Assembly (NCBI GenBank): GCA_030737875.1
Contig: CM060922.1
Location: 300,815,456 to 300,879,455 of the forward strand
From: Allium sativum
Lineage: Eukaryota; Streptophyta; Magnoliopsida; Asparagales; Amaryllidaceae
Direction: 5' to 3'
Length of the DNA stretch: 64,000 nt
Position numbers and translations under genes: made by a program. Below, piece after piece: positions 11,092 through 22,550 of this stretch (positions are counted from its first letter, which is position 1; every line of letters starts with the position of its first letter). The notes beneath the pieces were generated by a model. It was not told the DNA's origin, did no database searches, and saw nothing but the letters and a program-made list of their open reading frames with translations.

Positions 11092-12237
11092 TGTAACGAC
11101 CTGCATTTTTGTATCATTCAAGTCGATAATGAAACCAACTCAAATCATTTGAAACAACATATGTTTTAACTATAGGATTTAATAGAATCAAATCAAAAAA
11201 CACAGATAAACCACAGATACAAAGTAGTAGAATAACTCGTAGTGGAATAAATAACTTAGTAGTTCATGAAGCTACTAGTTACAAAATCTCAAAATCAAAA
11301 TACATAATATTAGAGTAATAAATTAGTACATCAAATATCTTAGATATATAAATGTCTAATATATACATAAATGATAGAAATGGAATAACTGAATCATCAA
11401 GATAACAATAGCAGATAGATAATAAGTTGAATCTTCAATAGATCTCTAGCTCCAAAAAGATGAATCACCAAGCTGAACTCGAACTGGCCTGAGCATCAAG
11501 TCAAAAAAAAAATGCGAGTCAGGACTAACATTCTCAATTGTAAATAACCTCAAGTGAACTACTCAAATGAAATGAACAAGAAACTTAAAAAATGTTTGGG
11601 ATTCTATTTTTTTAAGAATCCGTTAAACTAGATAATATATAATACAATATGATATTATAATAGTGTCCATGGTTAAATATAATATTGGAAAGAGCGTAAG
11701 CTAGCTGGATTACCATTATTACTCTTACACCGTTTATACCATTGTCGTACAGTTTGCATAAACACAACAGTACGTCGGTGGATAGGGATGCACCGATGAT
11801 ACAGAAACGTTAAATCAAAATCATAGGCGCTCGACCAGGATAATATGACAAGGCAACGAGGCCATACCCAACGGTGTATGATTCTACTGGACAACAGATC
11901 CAGGTTGGTGGTAACACATAGCTGCAACTACAGCCTTCCTCAAATATTACTCCCACAATCAAAAGGACTCGATCAAATCACAAAGTAATAGACAGTATCG
12001 AAGAAGCATGTTCGCTAAGAGTAGTTAACTCAATTGGCTTGGGCACAGGTCATGTTTTAGTCATTTTGATTATGACCCAAAGGTCAAGGCTATCTATCAT
12101 AATTCTCTTACTTCATTCCAGTAGCATCAACCGAACCAACCAACTCCACTCTGGATTCTTCACCACGTGCATGATTAAAGTAGTTCCCAATACTTGTAGA
12201 GAGTATGAAAATATCTGGCCCATGTCTCTTTAACAAC
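11092..12237. mobile_element. Possible diverged chromovirus-type LTR fragment
   Basis: The segment opens with TGTAACGACC, the type of LTR start seen in the chromoviruses of this window. It carries degraded blocks in a similar order: a GCGAGTCAG segment near 11514, then a short GC-richer block. No second copy, coding region or target duplication was found, so this could be chance resemblance. Confidence 0.3.
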
Positions 12238-12710
12238 TATTATCATGCATTATAGCAAGGCTGTCCAAAGATCGATTGAGGATAGTCACAAGCCACAGAT
12301 ATAAAATCATACCAAGCCAAGTTCTTAAGATCGGATCGGGTCGAGTCGAAGGAAAGCCAAGTAAGATGACTTTCCATCTTTCGGATCGAACACAGGAAAA
12401 GGTGGTTGGGTCGATGCTCTCTGGGTCGATCGTTCGATCTGATCGAAATGCTTGATCCATCCCACTATCCACAACATACCCACGTTCTCCACTACCTCCG
12501 GGTCGAGCGAGATTTCTGCCATGTGGCTAGGACCTGAACCCCTCAACCACCTAAAAACCGCTCCGACTAACTACTTATAAACCCGGACCGCATGCCACCG
12601 ATGTAAAACCGTTCCCGTCCACTTTTCGAGGGCCGATCCAATATATATCTGATCCCAAAGAAGGAAAAAAGGCCTTTTATCCACTTGAAACACTTGAAGC
12701 TCAAGGTCGA
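12238..12710 (+). repeat. Left LTR-like repeat of the pol-less element
   Basis: Aligned with 28535-29015 over about 470 bp. Shared blocks include CTTGATCCATCCCACTATCC and GCATGCCACCGATG. A TATAAA box lies at 12576-12581. Similarity fades after about 12710. Small open frames here are not genes. Confidence 0.65.
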
Positions 12711-14223
12711 TCTGATATGACCATCCATTCCTCGGCTCATGTGTGGCAGACCTCAAGACAATTGTGCATCGATCTTTGCATTTCAAAGTAGGAATCCGGC
12801 TCTAGACGGACGCAGTTCGACCGTCCATATGGCTACATCCAACGCTCGATGCCTTCAGATTACATAATTCCAAATAAAGGAAATGACACTACCCATCAAC
12901 ATCTTACTTTCCAGTCATGCAACTTACCTTTACGTGCTTCCTATTTTTTGACATGACTAACACATGTAAATTTGTACATGAATGATGCTGGTACCCAAAG
13001 TTTGGAACCAGTTAGAACTCCCATAGTTTAATCGGGGCAACGTAAAGCTTTGGCGAACATGATTCGACTATTCACCTTCTTACTCTTGGCTTGACGCCAA
13101 CAATCTAACGTAGATGGAGTTCAACCATTCATCTACTGACTTTTTTCCCTTGACGCAGGGGGCAAGAGAATAAAAACATATGAGTTCGACGTGTGCTACC
13201 AATGCTTAGGCATAAAAATGAGTCCTCCTCAGCCTCTGGCCTTCGATTCTTCAGTTAAGAAATAAAAATGTATTCGGGAGTGACATGATCACCCAGCAGA
13301 TCGACAACTTCATACCTTGATCTGACAAGAAGTGTGCAGTAATAACAAAGGCGCGATCCTATAAACTACACAATGACTTTTTGCCCTTGATGTAGGGGAA
13401 AAAGAATGGATCTAAGTCGAATGTGGACCGACCATTCGCCAGAACAACGCCTGTGCTCTTGACATGATGGGAAGAATCCAGTTCAGACACGACACGACCG
13501 TCCACTTGGCAACTTTTACCTTCGACGTGGGAGAAAAAGAGAAACATTAAAACGACGATGAGCATGACTCGACCGCTCTCCCAATGACGTCATTAACTCT
13601 GTACCATGCTTCCAACGGGAGGAGTATAAACTCAACATGGATGTGACCCGACTATCCTCAAGGCGATCTTTGCCTTTGATACAAAGGAAAAGGGAATGAC
13701 GTCAAGGAAAATGTAAGCTGAGTGTTTTCCTGACTATATCTAATCCTCAGAGGTTGGATAAGAGTATAAACCCAGGAAGAGTGTGATAGACGCGCCAAGA
13801 TTAATGACCACTCGATACTTAACTCTAACCCTAACTGACCTTAAGAGAGTATAAAGGACGAACCACGACGTCCACAAATCTAATCTCATGACTTGGGAAA
13901 GAGTATAAAGGATGACATTATGACATCTACACAAACTCCATCGTCGTCAGGCCGAGGATAGGAGTATAATGTACTTACGGACCGGGCATCCAAATAACTT
14001 AGCCTGGTTCCTACCGACGTTTGAGGCATGGGCATAGACTTCTAAGCTAACTTCGAACTGTGTCGGACACGGCTCATGATTCAAAATTAATTAGGGGATA
14101 TATGGTTTATGTATATATGCAAAGCAAAGACGCGAGGGTTGCACTCTCGCACAATAACAAAGGGCCACGTTCAGATTGTCGACGCTGATGCCTAATGCTA
14201 AACTTTCCACGCGACTTAAGGCA
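12711..14223. other. Non-coding leader of the pol-less element, with degenerate GAGTATAA repeats
   Basis: Contains at least six copies of a short phrase of the type (G)AGTATAAA(C/G), at about 13622, 13761, 13849, 13901 and 13961 among others. They are interspersed with TTGACG...AGGGG(A/C)AA phrases near 13151, 13386 and 13520. The same texture resumes after the inserted chromovirus. No coding frame is credible. Confidence 0.5.
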
Positions 14224-16302
14224 ATGACTGAAACACCCCACTTTCGTTAAGGTCACTCACAAAGGGAATGCCTTAACTTTGGTGGAGCATTGAAGGTAAA
14301 AGACACAGATAATTTACAAGACATACATATAAGCAGCGGAAAAACGAAATTTATTTCATACGTGGTTCATAACAAAGTCATTACAACAAACTGTCTTAAA
14401 ACAACTTCCAAATCATTACATCAAAATACTCTGTCTTGATTAAAACATAAGGAAGCATAAAATGATAATAAAGTAGCATAATCCCCATTAAGAGTGTATC
14501 CAAAGCCATAGCCTAAGAAGAGAAAGTACAAGCCATACATCTACTCTCTTCAAGCTTGCAAAAGGTCTGAACTAAGCTGAGTTGTTTTTGCCCTACGGAC
14601 CTGAGGGGGGAAACAGAAGAAAAGAAGACGAAAGAAAAATGGGTCAGACATGAGTCTGGTAAATCCAATGATTATTTACCATGTAAACAAGAAAAGGATT
14701 ATGACTTGAATAAACTGAATCTAGGACAACACCCTAGAAATAAGATAATAAGACTGAATATGCTATCATACTCATTTCAACTTCTCTGCACCCCCGTACC
14801 AGTGTTTCAACTAGCACCATGTGTTCAAGATAAATGATCCCTCTTTTAACAATTGGCTCCTACTCATGTATGCTCATCACTTGTGTCATTCGGCCCCCGC
14901 TTTATTGTAGATACCTGTGATGGTCCCACCATGAGGTGTATCAAATCCTATGGTAGCAACCCGACACAATTCAAGATGCACAGTGTATAACTACTGATGC
15001 CCAGTGCCTGCTTTTTCCACTCCGGAGTACGTGCACGCCCGCACTCCATCGGAACCTACACTGACGCACCAACCGCCGTTGTTTTGACCGCTTATAATCA
15101 GCCCAGTAATCGTGCCTCACCCTGCGTAGTTCAGGGTACCATGATACATCTATGTGGGTTACTACTGAAATGGGTCCTCGTTACTAGGGTTTCCTAATCA
15201 ACATGTTAAATTAGTTAAGTGTCCAAATTAACCTAACCCCACCCATCAATTTAGTTAACATGTTGTATTGGTTAAATGTTGTCTTAATTAACTTAACCCT
15301 ACCATTCCTATCTTAGCTTTAATTCATTCATTAAAGCACCAACCACTCACATTAATAGGTATTATTGCGGTTACTGGATGTGCCGGTCGGGTCTGGGCAT
15401 TTTTACACTGCAAGTCAGGCTAACCTCAGGTTCTTTTGGGCTTGATGCACTAACCTCTAACATTAGATATATATTGTTACGATTGCTGGATGTGCCGGGC
15501 GGTTCCGGGCAGTCTTACACTGTAACTCAATCTAACCTCGGGTTACACATATTCGTCTTTTTCTAAATTTACATATTTACCTTTTGTGTTTATATGTAAA
15601 TTATTATCATTCAAGTCATGCCCAATTCCTCTCTAAATCATGTTCATAATTTTAGGTATATAAATTATGCCAATTTTATGCCACTAATCATTCATATATT
15701 TATGGGCCAAATTATGCCATTAATATGAATTTAAGGTTTTCCAAACGTTACCCCCATCATACGTTAGCAAAATTCACATATCATGTTAGGCTCGTAACTT
15801 AGCCTAACTTATATACAAAAGAGGAAAGAAGGGAGCATGTACCATTCAGACAACATAAAATAATAAGGAACTAACTAAGCATGTGTCATGTAAACGTCGC
15901 ATAATATAATGAACTTGCATTTTTGGATCCAACTAACATAAGTCTTTAAGCATATGAGATTACCCAAATCCAACTAGGCATGTAAATGTAAACTTTTATT
16001 TTGGGTCCAACGAACATAAACCTTAAGCATATAGAATTGCACAAGTTCAACTATACATGTGAATATAAACTTTAATTTGGATCCAATAATCATGAATCTT
16101 AAACATATGGAATTATACAGGTTTAACAAGGCATGTAAATATGAACTTTTATCTTAGATCCAACAAACATGAATCTTAAGCATATGGTTTTACACAAGTT
16201 TAACAAGGCATGTAAATATGAGCTTTAATTTTGGATCCAATTTTCATAGATCTAAATGTGAATCTAAACATAATACATGTCTTAGACTAAAAACTTGCAT
16301 GA

Positions 16303-16490
16303 TTAAATAAACATAGATCTAAATGTAGATCTAAACAACTTGCATGATTCAATAAACATAGATCTAAATGTAGATCTAAACAACTTGCATGATTCAATAA
16401 ACATAGATCTAAATGTAGATCTAAACAACTTGCATGATTCAATAAACATAGATCTAGATGTAGATCTAAACAACTTGCATGTTACATAAC
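16303..16490. repeat. 51-bp tandem array inside the chromovirus LTR
   Basis: About four units of 51 bp built from AACATAGATCTAAATGTAG and ACTTGCATGATTCAATAA. Because 51 is a multiple of 3, the minus strand shows a spurious repetitive open frame. The partner LTR (about 24612-24690) has only about two shorter copies. Confidence 0.9.
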
Positions 16491-17095
16491 ATGAAAAAGT
16501 CACCAAATTTACATAATATACGATTGGTTTAACATCAACATAATAACCACAATAATCTCACAAGCATATACGATAGAATCGTTACAAGAATAGGCATAAA
16601 TCAGCATCGTCATTATCTTACAACAAGGAATTACTCTAGTTTTCATTTTATTACAAATCACAACTTTTAATCGTTCACATCTAAATAATAACAAGACTTA
16701 AGAAAAGAAAGTCTTGTTTTTCTGGGATCTGTTTTTTGAATTTGAAAAGCAATCCCTTGAAGAAGACTATCAATTTCTCTAAGTAAGTTTTGATTCAAAG
16801 CTTTTGACTCGCTTTCGAATTGAAGAAGAAATGGCGGCTTGGCTAGAACGTTCATTGACAGCATGGTGGCTCCTTGGAATGAATTAGTGTGATTTAGGGT
16901 TTGAGGATTAGGGTTGCTTTTACATAAGTTTAATCTTATGTGAGCCGTTAGATCATTTTAGGAGCAATCACAACCGTCCGTACTAGATAGAGTTATCCAG
17001 AATTGCCACCTAAGCCTTAGTGACTCAGCAATAGGTCAGAAAAGGCTTAGCAACTAGTCAACATCGTCTCATTTTTGGATCTAGGCGAGGGGGTA

Positions 17096-17160
17096 GGTCG
17101 ACCCCCATGTCGACCCCCTGGTCGACCTGTGTGACCCAGGTCGACCCCCTGGTCGACCTG
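17096..17160. repeat. Cluster of GGTCGACC palindromes in the LTR
   Basis: Five GTCGAC sites in 65 bp, separated by CCC/GGG-rich spacers. Matching clusters stand at 25308-25371, 45797-45892 and 52301-52394 in the other three chromovirus LTRs, at a similar distance from the TGTAACACCCC end. Confidence 0.9.
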
Positions 17161-17437
17161 ATTTCTGGGTGGGAAATCTCCCACCCAGCCTGCTTCGGTG
17201 TTTGAACTTGAATTTTGGATTTTAATTTAAACTATTTTAATTTATTTAAATTCTTGAATCTTCTGAAGTTCATAACTCCTTCATACGGAGTCCGATTTAC
17301 GCAAACTCAGACTCTATTTCAAGCAGAATTCCGAGACGAACGCAATGGTGTAACCCGTTTCCCTTAATTCTCACATTTATAATTAAGTATTCTTTAATTC
17401 GTTACTATAATTATTATAAAAAATACGGGGTGTTACA

Positions 17438-17450
17438 TTATCCCTTCCTT
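17438..17450 (-). promoter_or_regulatory. Polypurine tract of chromovirus 1
   Basis: The minus strand reads AAGGAAGGGATAA directly against the 3' LTR. Slightly upstream in the element is the block TTTCGGGGACGAAATCC (about 17456-17472), also present before the polypurine tract of the other long-LTR elements here. Confidence 0.8.
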
Positions 17451-18037
17451 AAAGGATTTCGTCCCCGAAATCTTCGAGTCGAGAATAACGTATATCCTAC
17501 CATCCAATTGTCCATCTACTCAACCATCAAACATAGGCATCCATTGTCCTTAAAAAGACTTCTAATACTTCCATGATTGTATGCATAGTGTGTGTACATG
17601 TCCTTATCTAATGCCAAATTAGGCGGTCTACTGATTCCGTTGACCTCCTTAATGCAAGTCATGTCGGTGTCATGAGTCCATTATGTATGCAATCACCCTA
17701 ATCATACTTTCTACATGGGTGCACAATCATTCATACAAATGCAACGTCCATATGATAACACATCAAGTTTAATCCATATACAAATACATATATGCATATG
17801 CAATATGAAAGTGACTGAGCCGATCTAACACCTAATGTGTGTGTGTGTGTGTGCATCCACCAGCAACCACTAGCAACCACTTGCAGCCACTTGCAGCCAT
17901 CAATCATAACGTGTTTCAAATACATGTTTACATCCATTGGTTTCTACCTAAGGATAAAGGATAGGACCGAGGAGATATACTAAAAAGATAGATATAAGCA
18001 TGTATAAACTTAAGGAAAAAGAGATCAAGGATGTACC
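17451..18037 (-). other. 3' untranslated region of chromovirus 1
   Basis: About 590 bp between the integrase stop and the polypurine tract. It is non-coding but clearly similar to 51480-52074 of chromovirus 2, including the segment around TGAGCCGATCTA at 17816-17827 and a short GT run at 17835-17852. Its conservation in a deletion derivative suggests it matters for replication or RNA processing. Confidence 0.65.
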
Positions 18038-19687
18038 CTAAAAAAGATAAGGGTAGGCTGCGCGTATTTTGTCCTCAATTTCCCAAGTCGCGTCTTCCTC
18101 AGCGTCGCTCCATTGAACTTTAACAAGTTTGACTTCGCGGTTGCGAAGCTTTTTGACTTCTGTACCCAAGATACGAGTTGGAATTCTCCTCACGGTCGCT
18201 TCTCGTTCCACTTCTACTTCCTCTAGTATGCTTGGCTCCACAACTTCCACAGACTCATGTAAGCACTTCTGTAGTTGAGAAACATGAAAAACATTATGAA
18301 CTCCAACCAGTCTTTCGGGTAGCTCTACTCTATAAGGCATCTTCCCAATCTTCTCAATGATAGGAAACGACCCTACAAATCTTGGTGCCAACTTTCCAAT
18401 GGATCCAAAGAGAACGACGTTCCTTAAAGGAGATACTTTAAGGAAAACCCTGTCTCCAACCTCAAACTCAAGGTCTGTCCTTCTTTTATCTGCGTAGGAC
18501 TTCTGTCTATCTTTGGCAGTCTTCATTCTTCTTCGTATCAAGTCCACTTTCTCTGAAGTTTCTCTAATCATATCTGGTCCAAGTATGAGCTTGTCTGTAG
18601 ACTCCCACCAACAAGTTGGTGATCAGCATGGTCTTCCATATAAAGCTTCGAAGGGTGCCATGCCTATGGTGGCTTGGTAGCTATTGTTGTAGGCAAACTC
18701 CACCAAAGGAAGATGATCCTCCCATGTTCCTCCAAAGTCAAGAATGCATAATCTCAAGAGGTCCTCTAATGCTATATTCACCCTTTCCGTCTGACCATCG
18801 GTTTGGGGGTGATAGGCCGTGCTTAAGCATAGCTGTGTGCCTACAGCCTCTTGCAAGCTCCTCTAAAACTCGCTCGTAAAGATAGGATCTCAGTCACTCA
18901 CAATGTTAAAGGGTATCCCATGGAGTCGAACTATCTCTTTAAGATAAACGAATGTTAAAGACGAGGCTGTCCTTCTACTTTTAACGGGTATAAAGTGAGC
19001 GTTTTTTGTGAGCCTATCCATTATTACCCAAATACTAGTATTGGCCCTTCTTGACCTAGGCAGCCCATCGATAAAGTCCATTGAAATGCTATCCTATTTC
19101 CACCATGGGACCTCTAGAGGATGAAGCAAACCACTAGGCTTCTTTTGCTCCGCCTTGACTTGCTGGCATATTAAGCACTTAGAGACGAATTTAGTTACAT
19201 CCCTTTTTATGCCATTCCAAAAGAAAACCCTTCTTATGTCTTTATACATCTTGTCTCCACCTGGTTGTATGGTCAACATGGAATGGTGTGCCTCTTCGAG
19301 AACCTTATTCACCAAATCCCTTGCTTGTGGGACGCATAGTCTTCCATACCGCCTCAACCAACCCTTATCATCGATGGAGTATCTATTGAGGTGACTAGAA
19401 GTCTCACCCCTAATTAGCTTATCCATCACATCAACTAGATGAGGGTCTTCACGTAGCGCGGTTCCTATTGAGTCCAAAAGAGTGGGCGGCACCTCTAGCG
19501 ATGCTAACAAACCAGTCACATGATCGATAGAGGGTCTAAATTCAAAGTTGGCAATGTACTCCAAGCTCTGCCTTTCTACAAAGAGAGGACTTAAGGTCAG
19601 CTTCTTTCTACTCAAGGCGTCTGCTACTACATTGCCCTTGGCAGGGGTATAGGAAATATCGAAATCGTAGGATGCCAAGAACTCCAT
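18038..19687 (-). pseudogene. int: Chromovirus 1 integrase with C-terminal chromodomain-like tail
   Basis: One reading frame broken by stops. The HHCC finger lies in 19094-19687 (H...H at EEAHHSML, then CLICQQ). The core includes MDFIDGLP and the first Asp in 18890-19081, the second in VSD*DP at the stop 18890-18892, and the [12 protein letters not shown] glutamate in 18623-18856. The last part (18038-18571) holds the GKLAPRFVGSF block and a tail ending VKVQWSDAEEDATWE, typical of plant chromovirus chromodomains that bind modified histones. Stops at 19094, 18890, 18863 and 18623 are each explained by one C-to-T or G-to-A change from an expected Arg or Trp codon. Not functional. Confidence 0.88.
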
Positions 19688-20034
19688 CCACTTTGTTGCC
19701 TCAAGTTAAGATCTTTCTACGAGAAAAGGTACTTTAACGATTTATGGTCAGTATACAATTCAAACTTCTCACCTAGGAGATAATGGCGCCAAGACTTAAG
19801 CGCAAAGACGATGGCAGCCAACTCTAGATCGTGGGTTGGGTAGTTTTTCTCATGTACTTTCAACCGTCTGCGTCCATAAGCTACTACCATCCCTTCTTGC
19901 ATCAAGACAGCACATAGTCCCATACCACATGCATCCGTGTATACGGTAAACATCTTGCTCCCATCCGGCAATGTCAGAACTGGGGCTGTTGTTAGAGCCC
20001 TCTTCAATTGTTGGAAAGCAACATCGCAATCCAA
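19688..20034 (-). pseudogene. Chromovirus 1 RNase H domain
   Basis: The frame 19717-20034 carries Ty3/gypsy RNase [17 protein letters not shown] (first Asp), the [18 protein letters not shown] glutamate, and [12 protein letters not shown] (third Asp). It is separated from RT by one TAG (20038) and ends at a TAG (19717) where a Gln codon is expected, before a further frameshift joins it to integrase. The domain would degrade RNA in RNA-DNA hybrids during reverse transcription. Confidence 0.88.
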
Positions 20035-20037
20035 ATC

Positions 20038-20746
20038 CTAATTGAAAGTTAGGTTCTTCTTCGTCAACCTTGTAAGCGGAGCTGAGATTTTCGCAAATTC
20101 TTTGATGAACTTTCGGTAAAAGCCTGCTAGCCCGAGGAAGCTTTGGACTTCGGTCGCATTCCGTGGAACCTTCCAATCTTGCACCGCAATTAATTTTGCG
20201 GGGTCCACCGCTAACCCTTCCTTGGACACCACATGTCCAAGAAACCTTACTTCCTCTCTCCAGAAGTGGCATTTAGAGAATTTGGCTTTCAACTGATGTG
20301 CTCGAAGAGTATCCATGACTTCTTTTAAATGCTGAGCATGCTCTTCCTCACTCTTTGAGAAAATCAAAATGTCATCTACGAAGACCACCACAAACTTATT
20401 AAGGAACTCCCTAAACACCCTGCTCATTAAGTCAACGAGATACGCGGGTGCGTTTGTCAAGCCGAAAGGCATGACAAGCTACTCAAGAAACCATATGGGG
20501 TTCTGAACGCGGTCTTATCAATACTGTCTTCAGCCGCTCTTAGCTGATGAAACTCGGTAGCTAGATCTAGTTGGGAGAAAACCGATGCACCTACAAGCTG
20601 ATCGAACAAGTCATCTATTCTTGGAAGTGGGTACCTATTCTTCTTGGTCAGTTTGTTTAGCTCCCAATAGTCAACGGATAAGCGAAGTGAACCATACGCT
20701 TTGGTTGCAAATACTACTGGAGCATCCCATTCAGAAATACTACGCC
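20038..20746 (-). pseudogene. Chromovirus 1 reverse transcriptase
   Basis: The N-terminal half, about 20475-20746, lacks a start codon but reads clearly as gypsy RT ([26 protein letters not shown] with the first catalytic Asp). The second half at 20038-20472 begins MPFGLTNAP and carries FVDDILIFS, with the two catalytic Asp residues, then FLGHVVS and the thumb. A frameshift separates the halves near 20475 and another separates protease from RT near 20750. Catalytic residues are kept, but the reading frame is lost. Confidence 0.88.
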
Positions 20747-22366
20747 TTATAACCCTTTTTCAAGTAGCTCTTTAACTTTCTTGCTGAGTTCTTTCCTCTC
20801 CCTTGGAGCAATGTGTCTAATGGGTAAAGCAATGGGTTTTGCATTATCAACGAGGTATATGCGGAAGTCTATATCCCGTTTCGGAGGTAACCCCTTCACC
20901 TCTTCAAAGACATCCGAGTATTCATGGACTACTCTAATAGACTGCAAATTCTCAACAAACGCATCAAGAGATTCTAGATAGCTAAGCATAACAGAGTTCA
21001 TGGGATTACAAGAAATTTTGAGAGTGTTACCGAGGCGAGTCATGAGTCTAACCACTATCTTTTCACAACCGAGGATGGCACCATTACTGGATAGCCAATC
21101 CATGCCTAGAATCAACCCATAGTCTGTGAAGCCCAAAACATAGGCATCGCATCTAAACCCAACGCTTATTATAGAAATTTTCAAATCCAAACAAATCATT
21201 GATAAATAAGCCGAACCCCCAATTGGATTTGAAATAACCAAGGGATCCTCTACTATACTGGTGTCTAAGTGCAGAGATTCAACTAAAGCATTAGATATAA
21301 AAGAGTGTGATGCACCAGAATCAAAGAGTGTGCGAACAGGATGATCAAAAAGATAAACTAAACTCCCAACAGAAATATTTCTACCTCGTTCTTGCAGAGG
21401 TGCTGTGAGAGCATGAACTTGCCCCCCAGAAGTAGATCCGGCTCTCTGTCCTTGCCATTTCTTTCTTGGGCAGTCCCTAGCCATGTGTCCATTCTTGCCG
21501 CAATGGAAATAACCACCCATCATCCTCTTCTTCTTACTGCAGCCCTTAACCAGATATCCAGGAATGCCACAAAAATTACACTTCCTCTTGTCACGGGGTT
21601 TGTTGTTCTTCCAGCCCTTCTTGGAATCTGTCTTCTTGCTCTGTGATCCTTCCACTTTCTTATCTTGAGGTACTTCCACCATTGTCTCTTTCTTGCCAAC
21701 CTTATCTTCTTCTTGTAACAATGTCATGTCCACCAGTCTCTCATAAGTTGTACCCATAGGTATATGGGACATTGCTACGCTGTGCAGTGGGTCATTCATT
21801 CCTTTAACAAAACGGAGAGCCTTCTTATGTGGAGTGTTCACTAACACCAATCCGAACCTAGCCAGCTAGTTGAATTGGTTAACGTATTCCTTGACCGACA
21901 TACTTCCCTGTTTGAGAGCTAAGAACTTCTCCATCTGTAGGCTTCGTTCAGCTTGTGAGAGGAATTTCATTTCAAACCTCATTCTAAAATCCATCCAAGT
22001 TTCAACTGGTCTTTCAGTGTTAGTAACTTCCCACCAATAGGAAGCTTCGTCTTTGAGAAACCATACAGCCAACTGTATCTTCTGCCTATCGTCCAGTTCG
22101 AAGATAACAAACAAATCCTCAGTTTCTTTGAGTCAGTTCCTAGCTTCCACGAATGATTCAGTTCCATTAAAGTTCTTTCCACCCATGGCTTGAAAGACTC
22201 TACATATCTTTGAGAAAGTATTTGCATGAGGAAGAGGAGGAGGAATCGCTGCAGCTGGGGGAGGAGGAACGTCTGCTGGGCCTGCGACATTAGCCCTAGC
22301 CTTTAGGTACCTTCTGAGACAGCCTGGTACTGGCATGCCCTCTGGAAGGTTAAGATCCCCAGACAT
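20747..22366 (-). pseudogene. gag: Chromovirus 1 Gag and protease
   Basis: Starts 185 bp inside the 5' LTR end. The frames 22133-22366, 21866-22114 and 20747-21850 are collinear, separated by TGA (22133) and TAG (21866). The capsid-like part includes KFLALKQGSMSVKEYVNQF. Two knuckles follow: the first reads CX2CX4YX4C (His to Tyr) and the second YX2CX4HX4C (first Cys to Tyr), so both have lost a zinc ligand. The protease site LFDSGASHSF is intact near 21320, and the frame continues through GLILGMDWL to a frameshift at 20747. Gag packages RNA; the protease would process the polyprotein. Confidence 0.87.
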
Positions 22367-22538
22367 GCTGAAACGAAAAGGAAAGATTTAAAACAAAGGA
22401 TAGAAAGATAGTGCATATGGCTATGAGGATTATGCCTTTTAAAATAAAAACAACAACATTTTTTCTTGAAAAATGCTTCTTTAAATTTCCTTTTTGAAAA
22501 TCAGTTTTCAAAATTTTTATCTGATCTAGTAAACCTTT
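22367..22538 (-). other. Short 5' leader of chromovirus 1
   Basis: About 170 bp between the primer-binding site and the Gag start; AT-rich, no other signal seen. Confidence 0.6.
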
Positions 22539-22549
22539 GCTCTAACCAA
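22539..22549 (-). promoter_or_regulatory. Damaged initiator-tRNA-Met primer-binding site, chromovirus 1
   Basis: The minus strand reads TTGGTTAGAGC one base inside the 5' LTR. This is the initiator tRNA-Met type (TTGGTATCAGAGC in chromovirus 2) with two bases lost, so priming would be impaired. Confidence 0.65.
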
Positions 22550-22550
22550 G

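Larger units (their letters stand above)
14229..17437 (-). repeat. 3' LTR of chromovirus 1 (3209 bp)
   Basis: Partner of 22551-25649. It is about 110 bp longer, mainly because of extra copies of a 51-bp tandem unit at 16303-16490. It also holds a GC-richer conserved block (14990-15200), a duplicated block at about 15370-15545, and a cluster of GTCGAC palindromes at 17096-17160. The open frames at 14997-15197 and 15378-15566 lie in conserved non-coding LTR sequence. Confidence 0.95.

Noticed and set aside
14997..15197. 66-codon frame conserved in both LTRs of chromovirus 1 (also 23319-23519)
   Set aside because: The LTR copies share it by descent, and the homologous block in chromovirus 2 is frameshifted, so there is no evidence of protein-level selection.
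16303..16506. 67-codon repetitive open frame
   Set aside because: Caused by a 51-bp tandem unit in the LTR; the sister LTR has too few units to encode it.
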